Assembly (NCBI RefSeq): GCF_052324685.1
Contig: NC_135222.1
Span: forward strand, 4,620,920-4,684,919
Length of the DNA: 64,000 bases
Source of the DNA: Brachyhypopomus gauderio
Lineage: Eukaryota; Chordata; Actinopteri; Gymnotiformes; Hypopomidae
Direction: 5' to 3'
A model generated the notes under the pieces. That model did no database searches. It was not told the origin of the DNA and saw only the letters and a program-made list of their open reading frames with translations. Below, one piece after another: positions 16,911 to 31,928 of this stretch (position 1 is its first letter; each line of letters starts with the position of its first letter). Made by a program: the position numbers and the translations under genes.

Positions 16911-19900
16911 ATGGCGGCGTTGAAGGAGGAGCAGTGTTACGGGCTGTCCTGTGGAAGAGTGAGCAACGGCACCAACGTCTCCGTCTTTCACGTCAAACTT
17001 ACTGACAGCGCTCTGAGAGCGTTTGAAGATTACCAGAGCAGCAAGGTAAAGTCTGGAGTTCGTTTCGAGCGAGAACAATTGGCTACCTGTTTTCGTAGCT
17101 GTGAGGTAAATACTGCAGTAGCTAGCTCGCGCTATCACCACAGCGTCTCGCGAGCTAGCGGCTCATCCCTCATATACTAGTGTCTACTAGCTAACAATTT
17201 ACTTAACTGAATAATTGAGTTGAAGCTTTATCTTCCATGTCGAATCGATTACTGAAGTTATTCAGCCTTGCCTTGTCGAGTCTTCAAAGCCATTGAAGGC
17301 GATGTGAGGAGATATCAGAACAGAAAAGAGTATTTCTTTAGATAAGTAATACCATCTCTCTAGCATAGCTAGCTAGGTCTCTAAACGCTAAAATAAATGG
17401 TCCTAAGTGTCGAGCCCATGATACCTGGTCGTGCTAGCCAGCTGCCTAGTTTGTTGGTCAGCAAAGTTAGCTATCGCTGGCTAACTTGCCTAAAATTTGC
17501 CCAGTTGGCCTCAACATTTTAAAATTGATATATCTCCACCAAGTCTTTTTTTGCTTTTCTTGGTTGGCATGTTCTCAAACCGTTAACTTGTTCATCTCAT
17601 CAACAAGCATAATAGTTTATCGCATTATTTTCCGGGTCCCTAAGCTAGCTCGTTCACTACGCCAGGTTTTTAAAAAGACATCAGGGCTTATCACTTTTAA
17701 ATAGCCCAGTTATCTACTTGTCTAACTGAGGTCAGTAAACTTATTTGATTTAACAAACAGTGTTGGAGAGGTTGGATTTATTACTCAATGTGTTTTCGAG
17801 ATACTGACAGGTGAAGCAGAGCATCGTTATATGTAAGTGATTAACACTTTGTGATTTCCTGTGGTATTCATATGGTATAATGGTCTCACAAGAAATCATA
17901 ATCTCAGATTTCCTTCCCCCTTTTGGAAGGTTATAGATAAAGGTAACTCCATCGTTGATTGCAAATGGTGCTGAATTGTGTGCCGCTGAAAAGCGGTGAA
18001 CAAGGGGGTTTTTTGTGCTTTTTTGTTTGGGGGGTGAAGGAGAGGGTTACATTTGTTAATGCTTTAGCTAGGCCTATATCCCAGTTAGACAGAATCAGAA
18101 CTTATCAGAGGCTCGTAATAGCTGTAAAGGTGTAGAATTCTATCAATGCAGGAAATTCCCAGACCATCATCCTTTCGTTTTAACAGTGGGGAACCCACAC
18201 TATAGCCGACACGCATGCACTGGTGGACAGCTTTCAGTTATGATTTGATGTTGAATCTTAAGTGTGTTCAGAGCTGGGTAATTTGCTGCTTTGAATGATT
18301 CATTGTGTCTGAGACACAGTGAAGTCAGTCATAGCTCGGTTGTGCGTGGTGTTCTTCGCCCGTAATCCAAGTATATCTGAGGAACAGGAAATTAAACTAG
18401 GCTACTAAGTTTACACCTGTATAACAGTGTTGATCTGTACGTCTGCCAAAGTCACATTGTCATTTTTATGGAGTCAACAGAATGACAGTGGGAATCCTGT
18501 GTGACTGTGAAGCATGGGTTGAACACATGACACCATGGGAGGGTGACTTGACTTTGCAAGTGAGCATGTGTGTATTTATAGGACGCGAGAGGAGAGCGTA
18601 GAAATGTTCGCCACCAGGTCTGAAGTAAGCTGCGTTGTGCAGACGCTTCGATCATCGGCCGCGTGATGATGAATAGGCATGGCTCGTCATAACCACGTAC
18701 TCGTCGGTCGAGCATATTTGCACTTTATTGCATGAAGAGAACGTTTGGATTTCCTGTGTCCACTTTGAACAGAGCCGTTAAATGTTGAGCGTTGCCTTTG
18801 CTGGAAGCCATGTGGGGGGGCGGAGTTTCATTTGTGGCCAGACCTGGTGGAAACTGCAGGTCAGCCACAGTTGGTAACAAGTCGTGTTGCGACATAAACT
18901 AATATAAAGTGAGCAGTTGCTATTTTGTATTGCATCTTATTTCCTTAAATAGTCCAAATGAGCACAAGCATATCCAAGGGAGAGTTCACAAGGAATTGCT
19001 TGTTTTAAAGGAGTTTTCATCAGTGCAACACAGTCCCTCAAGTGGTAGCATGCTGCTGGTTTGTGTGGGTGTGGGTGTGTGTGTGTGTGCAGACCACAAG
19101 ACCACAAGAAAATGCGTCGGAAGCAGCCAGACTCGATTAAAACATGCGTGAAGCCACTTTGACTGGCGCAGCGAGAGGGCCGACTGCGTGCCAACTAAGT
19201 GCTGTCCATGGCTGGAAAAATCTGAATGAAGTGGTGGGCAGCAGTCTACATTTACTTACGAGTGATTGACAGGTTTGGTTAAATATGGATAAGGACTTGC
19301 TTGCTATAGTGAGCAGCGACGTAATGACAGTGTTGACACTGATGGGGAGTTTACTGGAGCTCCAGGTTGCTTTACACAGAGGGAGAGTGCACTGTTGTCA
19401 CCAATGTAATGTGTCTGTGTTTTTTGGCCTTAACATGGCACATGGCATGTGAGTTCCGAAAAGATGTTGAAGTGGGTGAAGGAAGTGTGTTTTTTGTTCT
19501 GTTTTCTGTCTTCGTGAACTAGCTTGCAGAATTACTGAGCTTTAACTGCTTCACCTGTGGCTCTGCTCATAACACAGAGGAGCTGTGACTTACCAGGGGA
19601 ATCACTGAGACTTCAGTTTTATCGGTTCATCAAACTTCAACTTCCAAAGGCGATTTGGCAATAAACGATTGGTGAAATCGCACGGACGGTGTGTGGAGGT
19701 TGTCGACGAGAACCCAATATTGGTAGCCACCCTCATCAGATGGGGAACTTCTTTCACGATCTGCCAAGATTAGCATGTATGTCCAAATGCCTGAACATTG
19801 TACAGCTAATTATTATTTGGCGCTTTGCATAGTCTTGTAGTTTGCGCTGACATTCACGACGAGCCCGTGGGAATCATAAACACGCGCTGGATTCCCCACG

Positions 19901-21884
19901 TGATTCAACAAGTTCAGATGTTGAGCCTAAATTTCCGGAGAACGGAATGAAGGCTGGAGTCCTTCAGCACGTCGATTACTGCGTTACAACCAAGGCTAAC
20001 CCCAGTACTACCAGTACAACCAGTACAAGAGCTACTGGTTGTGATTGTTTACTGGTTCCCTATTATGCAAATAGTATTTCTTTTCTATACACCTTTTTAA
20101 ATACATTTGTATTTACAAGTTCTGCTCAAAATCTATTTGAACATTTTAATATTATCTACTGCCGGTGCAGTCCGAGGGAGTCTAAGGCAACTGTGGCAAA
20201 ATAGAAGGATTTAAACCCTTGATTAATTATTGAAACCGTTATTGACACAAAGGCTTTCTGCGTCAATAGTCCGTTCAGTCTGAGGCCGAATGAACGTTGA
20301 GGCTGTGCACGCTATTCAGTGTGATCACAGTTGGAAAATCTGGGACGGTCAAAAGGGTAGGGTGGGGTGAGGGTGGGGTGGGGCTGGCCAAGCTGAAGTG
20401 TGTGAGAGGGGGAGCACACGTCTCCTGAGCGCTGGCTCACACACACACACACACGTATCTGCACTCTCGCATTAGCAATCGGGAGCCTGTTTTCTGTTTA
20501 CATTGTCAGCCAATGTTTTGTTATCTGTGAGAGAAGATGACTCTGAAATATAAATAATTTCCATCACTTAGCAGTGGCAAATTGAGGCGTTTTTGTATGT
20601 GAATAGATAATTTCAGCATTCAGAATTCAATTGCTTCAAGCTGTTAAGAGCTCGCACACTTTAATTTGTGATTTCATTACGCTGGAATTGGCAGAGTTAA
20701 ATTTCCGGCCCTGGTGGGACAGGGGTGTTTCATGCAGCTGGGGGGCTGTGCTGTATGAAGTGTGACTGTAGAAACGCTAACGAGCTTTCTCTCACGCGTT
20801 TGGGTAGGAAGCCGGAGGAATCAGCTGATGGCTTTTCCGCACCCTGGCCTAGCTGTCAGCTCAGCCACTGGGTGAAGTGTCGCCCAGGTTATTCTTGGAT
20901 TCAGGCAGCGAGAGTTTTGAAGTCGCATTCCTGAAGTCGCAGCCTGTTGGGGAGAAGAGCGTGTGGCCGGTCCTGCCCGCCGCACCGTGGGAGTTGTAGC
21001 TGGGCTCCGGGGTGGTGCTGGCGCAGGGCCTGACCCACACACACCCGCGTCTGAGACCGAGGCTGTGTATTCCTGGCCCGCAACTGCACGCCGCCTTTAT
21101 TCCTGTACACTGCGGTCTGCCCAGAATCTGTGTGTAACGTGTGTATGTACATCAAGTGAGTGTCCACCGTTAAAGAACAATTCCTGCGACCAATCGGACA
21201 CGTTTTCGATGCATAACTTGGTGTCCGTGCTGGAACTGAATTCACACTGGAATGGTGAGATGTACCAAATTTTCCGAAGCAACACTCCGTGTGCTTAGAT
21301 GGATACTTAACCTGCCAAACGCCTTAACCATGTACAGCAAGTTAACAGCTGCTTCAGGGAGAACCCAGAGGCCTTTTCTGTTAAATAAATGCTTGGTGTT
21401 TTATAGAAATCTTTTGTGTTTTATAGAAATAGGTTCTCCATTCCCTTAATTCTATAATATGCTAATCAAATCACAATATATTAGCTGGAAAATCTAGTAG
21501 TATCAATAGTAGCTGTACATTTTACTGATGTAGCAGGCCAACTTTCTAGTTTCAGATTTGCTACCAAACTCCCATGGTCGTGCTTAAAGCTATGGGCACT
21601 GAGGTGTTCTTCAGTGTGTTGCTACTATGAGTGAGGAGCCTGCAGCTTCCAGGTAAAGGGAACACTCCTCCTCCCAGACCTGCTCTCAGTGAAGTCACGC
21701 GGTGGTCAGAGCGAGCGGGCGGCCACTGCACCAGGTACAGGCCGTTTGCTGCCCCTCACCCACTCGCCCACCAACACGAGCCTGCTGGGTCCTGGGCGTG
21801 CTCTCCGCTCGTCCGGTCGCCACGGCTGAAATGAGTGTCTGTTGGAAATAGGCCGTGTGCGCCTTGTTGTCTCTGTTATAGTGC

Positions 21885-21916
<32 letters not shown>

Positions 21917-22171
21917 GTCTCTCTCTCTGTCTCTGTCTCTCTCTCTGTCTCTGTCTCTCTCTCTGTCTCTGTCTCTCTCTCTCTCTCTGTCTCTGTCTCT
22001 CTCTCTGTCTCTCTGTCTCTCTCTCTCTCTCTCTCTGTCTCTGTCTCTCTCTCTCTGTCTCTCTCTCTCTGTCTGTCTCTGTCTCTCTCTGTCTCTCTCT
22101 GTCTCTCTCTCTCTGTCTCTCTCTCTCTCTGTCTCTCTCTCTCTCTGTCTCTCTCTCTCTCTGTCTCTCTC

Positions 22172-22229
<58 letters not shown>

Positions 22230-25200
22230 CTATCTGTGTTCTAGTGCCTCTCTCTCAGATGCAGGGCTGCTCCGAGCGAGGTGGGTCGTGGTCTCGGCCA
22301 CTCGGACCTGTTGTGTGGGTGCAAGGGCTGGAGGGATTCTTCTCCCAAAACCTGAGTTGGAGGATTTTGAACTGTGTTCATTTTCTGGTTTTGAAGGTCA
22401 TGTTTTTATTTTCAGAGATTATATAATGCACACAAACTATTGAGGCCCTTTTTATTTCAATGGGAGATGACTATTGTAGCAGTATTTTATATTTTATTTG
22501 AAGTGCCATTAGAGAGGACTTGGCAGTACACTGTAATGCCAGTGCTTTTATTAAATGGTATCTACCTTTGTTGATGAGGATCACTTGTTCTATGTTGATT
22601 ATGCTCTGATCTCTGTAGTTTCCTTTATGTGGTATAATGATTTTTTTTTGACCCAGTTAGTTACCATTACTTTCACTCCTGCTAACGGACACATTGTTAG
22701 TTGTGGTGGGACGTTTTGGGCCTCCACGAGTTCTGCTTGGTTCCTCTGTGGCACGAGCACCATAGTGCCACCCATGAGCAGCAGTCAGGATACCTGCTCT
22801 GTCCCGGGATTTGCCCTGTGGAACATTCTGGGCCCCAGTCCCAGAGAATAGTGACCTCTCAGCAGCCCATTCAGAGGGGGGCATCTGTATGGGGCTTGAC
22901 TGGGCGCGACTGGCCAAGATCGATGCTTTCTCTTTACATTAGAGAGCTCAGTGCTGTCTCCATTAGCCTGGTGAAAACTTTGAAGAATAATTTTTAACAG
23001 TTACATTTTTTTCTCTCCTGTTTTTTATGAAAAATATTTGGTGCTCCTCAGTTAGAATGGTTCATTTCTGTTGATTAAAGAAAGGGTTTATACACAGTAT
23101 GAGTTGGGGAAAACGTATTGTTATTGGTACAAGGCCAGCGTACATGGCCAGGTTCCAGGGCTTCACATTTTCAGTAGAAATATCCTGTACCCAGAATTAG
23201 CAATGTGAGTATCTTGTACACAGAGACCTTAGTTTTTTCATCATTAACCTATCTTGGCAGAAGATGAAATTACAATAATTTAAGTTTCCATGGAATTACC
23301 ATTAATACCATTAATTACCCCCACCCCCCAACTAGGGCAGTTAGGGTTTACTGCAGCAAACGTAAAACTTTTGCGGATCAGTCTTCAGTACTTCCACTGT
23401 CCTCCCACCCTACGGTGTTTAGTTCCAAAGCTAAAGTAACTTATCGGTGGCTTTTATGGTGCCGTTGGCAACACCTCGGCCCCGCGCTGCACCGCAGTGC
23501 TACCACGCTAATTTAAAGCGCACTATTTGCGTCTGCGCTAGTGATATGCCCATCTCTGCGCGGCCAGCCACCTTTTCTGCCTGCTCATTAAAATAGTGCA
23601 AGTAAGCAGATAAGGCCCGGTCCTGAATCATCACGTTCGTTCAAAGGGAGGCAGGGTGGGTGATGTCGAACATGACTCCAGCGTTTCCAACCTCGTCGTG
23701 CCTTCTCTCCTGACCCTGACTTGTCTGTCGTACGTTCACCGAAGCAGCGTTGCACATTATGGACAAAAATGGAACCAACCACGGACAATCTAGTACGTTG
23801 TCCATATCAAAGCTATGCCTGCACGATGGACAGAAACACTACTGTGATCGTGTTCATCCGTATTGCGATTGAGGTGCGTCTTGTGAAGAACGTACTGCTG
23901 AGGCCTATTGTGAATCCACCTGTGTTCCGACCAAAATGACGTGTGTTTGAGCCTGTGAACACTGATTCATCAAAACACCCACAGCACACTCTGGGACATC
24001 TGATTGGTTAGAATGCTTGAAAAAAAGGACCTTGTATGAGGCCTCAAGTGCATATTGCAGCCTACTGGGATATTAATATTGCACAGGCCAATTCTGTGAT
24101 GATGCTTGCTTTAAGAGCACAGTGCTTCGTTATTCGTTTTTAGATTACATCTCCGTCCAGCGTGAACCCTCCACTTAACTGGTGACCCTCTGAAAGCTCG
24201 TGGTGATCGGCCCACTACTGAGCCTACCTGCAGTTCTGGGGCATTTTCATTGTTCACGGCATGTAGGTTAACGCCTGCTCTTTACCATGCTCTTAATGTG
24301 ACCCCTGACCTGTGATCTTTCCTCTCTTCCCCAGGGCCTGTCTGGTCAGCCGCTAATACGATTCACTGGAAACCAAGGGGTGAGTGTCCACTTGAAGTCC
24401 AACTTCACATTTGTTTTAATGTTCCTCACTAATGTCAATTCTTGATTTGCTGTAAGAGCAGCGAGTCATGAATACTCGAACACTTAACTGATGTTCTTGG
24501 TTAGGAGTTCCCCTCATGATCGTAGGTCGTGTCAGTGTAGATAATGGGACGATATCCCAAGATGACTTTCTGCTGCAGAGTATGTAACCACAATTACCGC
24601 AGCTTAGAGGTATAACTACAAATCGGGCCTAGTCAGTTTTTGTGACTGCGTTACTCGTTACCACCAGTCTCTCAAATTGTTTTAACCGTTTCAAATTGTT
24701 TTCATTTTCCTTTGGTACTCCAATTACAATCTTTTAGAGATACACAGACTCAACTGGGTTTTGACAAAGCTAGTTCAGCATTGCAGAGAGACAAAACGAT
24801 CAAGGAAGCAGAATTGGTTCGCTGGTTGTGATCTCTTGACTGCACGCTGTACACTGAATAGATTTCCTTCAGCTGGAATAGATTTCTTTCCGACGACTTC
24901 GGACTTAAACGCAATGCGCTCGAGACTCCGCACTCCTGTGCCTCTGCGTCGGTGCGGAGCAGAGGGGCCAGGTCGTCGCGGACCCCCACCGGTCACAGCT
25001 TTGTGCGTCGGGTTGTTGCAAGCGTACCTGTAACTATCGCTGGCGTGCATGCTAGCACACTAGATTCCGCGGAATGTTAAGGCAGCGCCGTTACTGTGTG
25101 CAAGAATGTGGTTGGTCTGCCTGCCTTGTCGTCGTCATTATTAATATATTTGAATACAGTAGTTTTAAAACCCTGAGGGTATATTGAAGAAACACACCTT

Positions 25201-28200
25201 CAGGCAGTGTCGGCATACTGATGCCGATAGAACGAACTTGATGTCAGGGTTCATTAGTGACCGTTAGCCACCCTGCCCGGCTTCTCCAGGACCCGCCTAC
25301 ACTTGTTGCTCATGGCCCTCCCCGTGGCGGAGGAGGGAACTCGGCTGCAGCGATTTCGCAGCGCCCGTTTATCCTGACTAACGTCCTGTGCGCCTGCGTG
25401 GCCGTGCATTCAGGAACCGCTTCCGTCTGCAGGCGGCTGCAGCTCACCACAGGTGCTAGATAAGGAGCGAAGAGGCTCCGCCCACTCCTCCGCCCGAGTC
25501 TGCGCTGCTGTGGACAGACACGCTCTGGCCTACGACACGTTATTGAAAAGCCTTAGTGGTTTAAAGGACGGAAAATTGCGTCCTGTACGGAAGCAATTTT
25601 ATTGCAACACACATCACGTTTGCAATTTCAACTGTGGTTTGTAATTATTTCCTATTAATTAAGGCTTAAAGCGAATAGTGACACACACAATCACATTATG
25701 AGGACGTTATTAAAAAGCAAACTTATACAAGCAAACGTATAACTGAAGCAAACTTCTGTTATTGAATGCCAGTGAACAAAAGGATCAAGTTTCTTTAACA
25801 AATAGCTTAAGATACATAGGTTTATAATAAATGTTTGTGTGTGGTCACCACAGTATTGTTTCTAAATTATAGCAAATACAGGTATTTCGAACACTTTTGT
25901 AGTATTGCAAAAGCAATACTAGTTTAGCTCACATTTCCTCGCTCTTGTGCACCAAAATTAACCGGGGGGGCTTGGCTGGGGCACACGATGCTCACAAGAA
26001 CCGACTTTTTGGGTCAGATTCGTCACCGATGGAAGGAGAAGTGGAGCTGACGTGAGGTGCAGATGTCCTGCTTGACCTCGGGTCGCTGGTGCTTTAGCTA
26101 CGTCAGCTCCCGTTTCGGCCTTGCGTTCGGTTTCTAGTTCAGGGACTTTGTGCAAAGTGTTTGCGAGGCAGCTTATCTCTGGTCAAGTGTGGTAATCCAG
26201 GTTCTGACTCTACAAACGCACCACGTCCTTCGCTGAGTAATGTGCGGCTGCATCCATCGTTTTGTCTCTGGCGTTTTTATTCGCAAGTTTTTTTGTTTTT
26301 TTTTTTGCAAGACATCTGACATGTTGGTATAAATGTCCATGTAAAGTGCACGTCACCTCTACTGCGGTGTGCGGCAGAGTTTTAGCACGAGATTCACATA
26401 TGCAGAATGTGCGTACTATACACAACGATCAGTGTTTTGTGATCGGATTATTGCACGTTCATTAATTTTCAATCGTGCATCTCTTCTTTGCAGTTAATTG
26501 TGAAACGTCCTGTAGTTTGTGATCTTGTCATTTGATTTGGGTCCATTTAAGCTGATTAAATACTAAAGTGCTAATCGGATTAAATACTGCACTGCAGTAG
26601 GAATTGTGGTCGGCCGTCACAGTGAACACTTGTTGGACTTGGAGGATCTGGCAACCTATAACCAAACATTACTATAGCGTTACTTGTTATGGCTGGATTA
26701 TTTTTACAGTGCTGTCTGCTAAAATCCCTCCTGCTGAACACCTTGTTCCTTTCAGCCCGTAAGAACTGAGCTGCGTTTATTTCTCACGTTTGCCCTGTCG
26801 CTTCATCACACGTGATTTGTAAGTGTCACTAAACATCTGGCAGGTGTTCTATTAGCCATTTATATGTAGTGATGGGGGAATATGAGGGGGGAATATGAGG
26901 AGACTCTGCAGGCAGCTCAGTCCGTCTGTGGGGGGGCACGGCTGCACGCAAGCCCCTTCACAGGTGTAACGGCGGGGAACTGAAAAGCAGCGTTGTTCTC
27001 ATGCAGGAAGGCCGGGTCTGTGTCTCAATCTGTCCAGCCGTGTCGCTGCATCACTAGCGACATCGACAGCGTTGGCGGACGGAGGGGGGGGGGGGGTGCA
27101 GGGGGCTTATCAATGAATTTCTCAATCGACGTGTTGTACTGCCGCATGCCTAGAGCCACGTAGTCGAGACCGAGTGAACACGCTGCACCTGTAGGGAGTT
27201 GTGACCTGCACCACACGAGTGCAGCAGTGGTGGAACTAATACAGTGGTGGAATCGTACGTTCTGTTCATGCATACAAGCTGCTCTTGGTCATTAGCAAGA
27301 GCCACTTCAGCCGGATACATTATCCTCCATCACATTTAACCTGTTGAGATCTTAGACATGCTCCAAGGAGGTCTTCTCAGAGTCGGGCCGCACCATCATA
27401 ACCGTCGAATTACTAGGTGTGGTGTTTCATCTACATGGGTAGAACATTTCATGTTCTTTCAACATTTCAGTGACCGAATAAGAGACGCAACTTTTTCAGG
27501 GGCTCAGAACTTTCTTGAGAAGAAGGACAAGTGGTGTCAGGCGTGTGCTGCTAGTCATTCCTGTACTGCGTGCATGTAGCGTCAGTTAGCAGCAGGAGCA
27601 GCTGATCTGGTGAAATGGCCTGAGTTTGCACTACCCGTCATGCATCCTCAATTTCATACTTTCGAAATGTTGTGGCTGTGGGTTTTCTTGACACTTGTTC
27701 CTTCGAGAGCATTTCCGTGTGCGTGTGCGCAAAAAGTAAAGCTTTGAGTTGTTTTTCGTTAGAAAGGAAGGAGATGTTGGTCATAAAGGATATTAAAGCA
27801 CATGTTCACTTTTTCTTTGTGGTTTTTTTTTCTCACCACTCTGTGATTGTGAGCGGAACATGTCGGCGCCTGTAGGTCGCTGACCCACCCCTCCTCGTCT
27901 CAGACGTGAGCGCGAGCTGCAGGAGAACCAGCCCCGGACACGCTGTTTATTTATAGTGGGCCACCTGCGGGCCACACGCACGTGTGAGCCTCTCTGGGTA
28001 AACAGAGCCCAGCCCGAGAGCAGGACGGAGTCGTGCGTGTGCGTGCCGTTCCTGTCTCTGTCTGCGTGTCGGGGACGGTGCGGGTGTCTGAGTGCACGAA
28101 GGGGGGCGGCTCTGACTTATTGTGTTCTCCGCTACTACCACTGCGATCCTCCATTTCAAACAAGGGTCTTGTCTTTCCCGTTTCTGCACCGGACAGTCGT

Positions 28201-31200
28201 CTTCTCCCCGAGTCCACCAGGGCTCCTATAAACCACCCTGCTCACTGGCGCGACCTGTAACCCCATGGTATTAGTTCATGAATCCCCTGGAGTTCCTTAG
28301 TTACTCCAGCAGTATTGTTCATCTGTGCGGCGTTCGCTGCTCTCGGGAAGCTCACGGTTTGCGCAGCACCTCCAGACCGTGCGGCCGAGCCCCTGTATGC
28401 CGCCAGCCCGCCATTGTTTATGTGCCGTGTCTGTCGGACGGTGGCGGTTGTCGGTGACTCAGGTGTGTCCTTACGGCCCCTGTGAGGTGAGGGGGAGACT
28501 GCAGCAGCACAGCAGACTGCTGTGTTAATGCTGAGCAGCGATTATGAAGAAGCCCTGGGGGGCACACACACACACACACACAGGCCATGCTTGTCAAACT
28601 CACGTCCACCAATGACCTATAATTTGTCATATATCGGGGAGAAAAAAACATGCCTGACCTTTATTACCAATTCTGTGTCCTCTTACCAAGCGCTTGCGTA
28701 CACCCTCTCGCACATACATACAAATATTTTATACATTTATTTTTTGTCTGCTTTGAGGAAATGTCACACACTGGCTAACGGTTTATCGATCTGGCCTCTT
28801 AGAACACAGCTGGGATTGGCCTTGATGTTGACCGCCTGCTTCTTCAAGCACCACCAGGAGAGACACAGACTGCCCGTGACTGCACACTGTACAGGAGAGA
28901 CACAGACTGCCCGTGACTGCACACTGTACAGGAGAGACACAGACTGCCCGTGACTGCACACTGTACAGGAGAGACACAGACTGCCCGTGACTGCACACAC
29001 TACAGGCCCACAGGGCAGCTGCTCCAGGCTCCGTTAGCATGTTTGTGCTCAATGTCCTTCCGTATGTCCCCAGAAAATCTCAATACCACGCTCCGAGAAT
29101 CCGAACGAGCTGCGAACGTTTGCGTTCTACTTGTCCAATGTGGGGAGAGACAACCCTCAGGGCAGCTTTAACTGCATACAGCAGTACATCACAAGGTAAG
29201 ACACTTCACACACACTGTTGCCGTAGCCCTAACCCTCAACACACACCCCTTTCTGTAAGACCACATACATTTCAAATAGTAATACAAAAAAAAAGCCAGC
29301 TAACAGCCTGAGGTTAAAGTTACTGTCATCATTATTTAATGTTTGGACTAGAAATGTTCAGCAGAAGCATAGGTGGTGGTGAAGATGAGGATGAGGATGA
29401 TGAAGGTGACATAATTTAGCTTGGGGGATTTGATAATCCCAGTAATGATGGCAGCCCTGTGAGTACGGCACCATCTGCTACTCCGCTCCCTCTCCCGGAC
29501 CCTCCAGCGTTGAGTGTCTCGTTTGGCCCGCGGTCAAAGAGGCGGCGCAGGCCCATCTCGGACTCCCGGGTGCCGGCGTCTTCTACAGCGCGATTGGTGG
29601 AATGGTGATTCCTCATCTCAAACAATGTATTAAAACAAAAGCCAACAGTGGTGGGTTCACCACCAACAGAAGTGTCAATGTTTCAATAACTTGTCATGTG
29701 TCCTTGTGCATCAATTACAGCTTGACTACGTCTCATGCTGTTGACAAGTGGACTTATGTCCACTGAGGCCTGGTACCCTGCTCTTCTTGAAGGACCCTCA
29801 GGTCTTTGAGGTTCTGGGGTACAGAATTACGTGCTCCTGCACCGTGACTCCGCTGCTCCCACAGGTTTTCTGTGGGGTTCAGGTCAGGAGAAAGTGCAGG
29901 CCGCTCCACACGAGAGACCCCAGTCTCCAGCAGCTGTTTCCTAATGACGCGACCTTGATGAGCTGGAGCGTTGTTGTCCATGAAGATGAAATTAGGCCCG
30001 TGGTGTTCAAGCAGAGGCACAATGATTGGATTAATGATGCAAGTAGTATGGGCTGGTCACAAAGTGTAGGGCAGTTCTGTATTGACTAGACACACCTACC
30101 CACACTAACCACCACCACCACCATCACCGCTCGTCTGGTGACAACTTGTGTCCTTGTCGTCTCCAAAACCGTTGGCGGCAATCATTTTGCGCTCAGCCTT
30201 AATAGACTTTCATCAGTGAACAGCACTGAGGCACACTGGTCCCTCATCTGGCATGAATCCTCGCTGGCCCATTCAAGACCATGACATCTGTGCTTGGTGC
30301 TGTGGTCGTCTAGTACGCCGGCCACACTGAGGTAAATAGTTTTGGATGGTCTGACACTCTCGACTCCCTTAAATGTGCCCGGAATCGTGTGGCATTCATC
30401 ATCCGGATCCGTAGGGCACTGTTCACGATGATCCGGTCGTCTGCGTGGGTCGTCTGCGTGGGTCGTCTGCGTGGGTCGTCTGCGTGGGACGTCCACTTCT
30501 GTGCTTTTCTGCGACTCTTCCGGTCTCTGTATCTCCGTTACACCCTGCTGCTGACACTTCCATCTGAGAACATCCTGTTTGAAGCCTCGCAGTCTCGAGG
30601 TTCTGTTGATCAGTCGTTAGGTGTCATCTTTCTCATGATGTCAGAATGTGAACAGCGTGGTGAGGAGGACTATTTAAATCGTGCATCAAAAACCTGTTGT
30701 GCATTTTGCTGTTTGTAGACCGTCAAGGTGTGCAAAAGGTACTGAAACATTGAACATTAAGTTCACCTGTAAAGGTTAGAGGGAATTTTGGGTTCCTCTT
30801 GAAATTTCACCTGAAACGCCCCTAACTTTTTGAGTAGTGCATGTCTAAGCGTAGCATTTAAATGTTAGGCTATGTGTCCTAATTGATCAGACTAATAAGT
30901 ATGTACTGAATATCAGATTATTTGTATTATCATACGTACAGTCAACTGTATTAGTGATATTGAGAGATCTGTGCCCGCGTCATCATGGGGGCAGTACAAT
31001 GGGGTTGGGGGGTCAGGCCTCTTGTCCTCGCAGGCCTTTTGTTTTGTGAGCGGGGAGCAGGTCCCTGGTAACGTGCCCGCGCCTGTCTTGTCCCAGTGAA
31101 GGCAGCATACAGCTGGACTGCCTGGGGGGGATCCAGGACAAGATCACCGTGTGCGCCACCGATGACTCCTACCAGAAGGCCCGGCAGAGCATGGCCCAGG

Positions 31201-31894
31201 CCGAGGAGGAGACCCGCAGCCGCTCCGCCATCGTCATCAAGCCCGGCGGCCGATACGTTGGTAAGTCGTGCCCGGGGGCTTGGGCTGGTGCGGCTGGTGC
31301 TGTGTGTGGGTGAGTGTGCGTCAGGAACAGATCGCTGCCTCCATGTGACTCTTAACTTGTCCACGCTGCATTATTTATGATGTAAAACTGCCCAAGCGCC
31401 GCCCAAAAATATGTGCTAGCGAGCCGAGCCGGTGCTGAACGTCTGCTGCCGGATCAGCCGTGCCACGGTGCGTGCGTTGGAGCTGCTGGCATTATGTTCA
31501 GAACCTTAGAACGTGGCCTCGGGGCCCAATCTCGTGCCCAGATACTGTGTGGTGGTTTGCCTAAAAACCCAAAACGGACAAGCCGAGCTCCGGCCCGACC
31601 GGCAGTGCTGACCCGCTCTCTCCCCCTGGCAGGCAAGCGCGTGCAGATCCGGAAGCCTCCGCCGGCACTGTCTGACGTGGCGCCCTCGCGCCGCACCTCG
31701 AGGCCCGTCATCCCCGGCAGCCAGAAGAAGAGCGCGGGGCCAGGCCGGCCGGTACCGGGTCGGCCGCTGCGCGAGCGACTGCTCCACCTGCTGGCCCTTA
31801 AGCCCTACCGCAAACCTGAGCTGCTGGTGCGCCTCACCAAGGACAGCCTCTCCGCACACGACAAGGACACACTGGACGGCCTCCTGCAACAGGT

Positions 31895-31928
<34 letters not shown>

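Noticed and set aside
21835..22443. 200-codon Ser/Leu/Cys-rich open frames
   Set aside because: Produced by the TC/TCTG repeat.
27951..28260. Several overlapping frames in a CpG-rich part of ell intron 2, possible alternative first exon
   Set aside because: No family similarity, no agreement between frames and no clear donor that would join ell exon 3 in phase.
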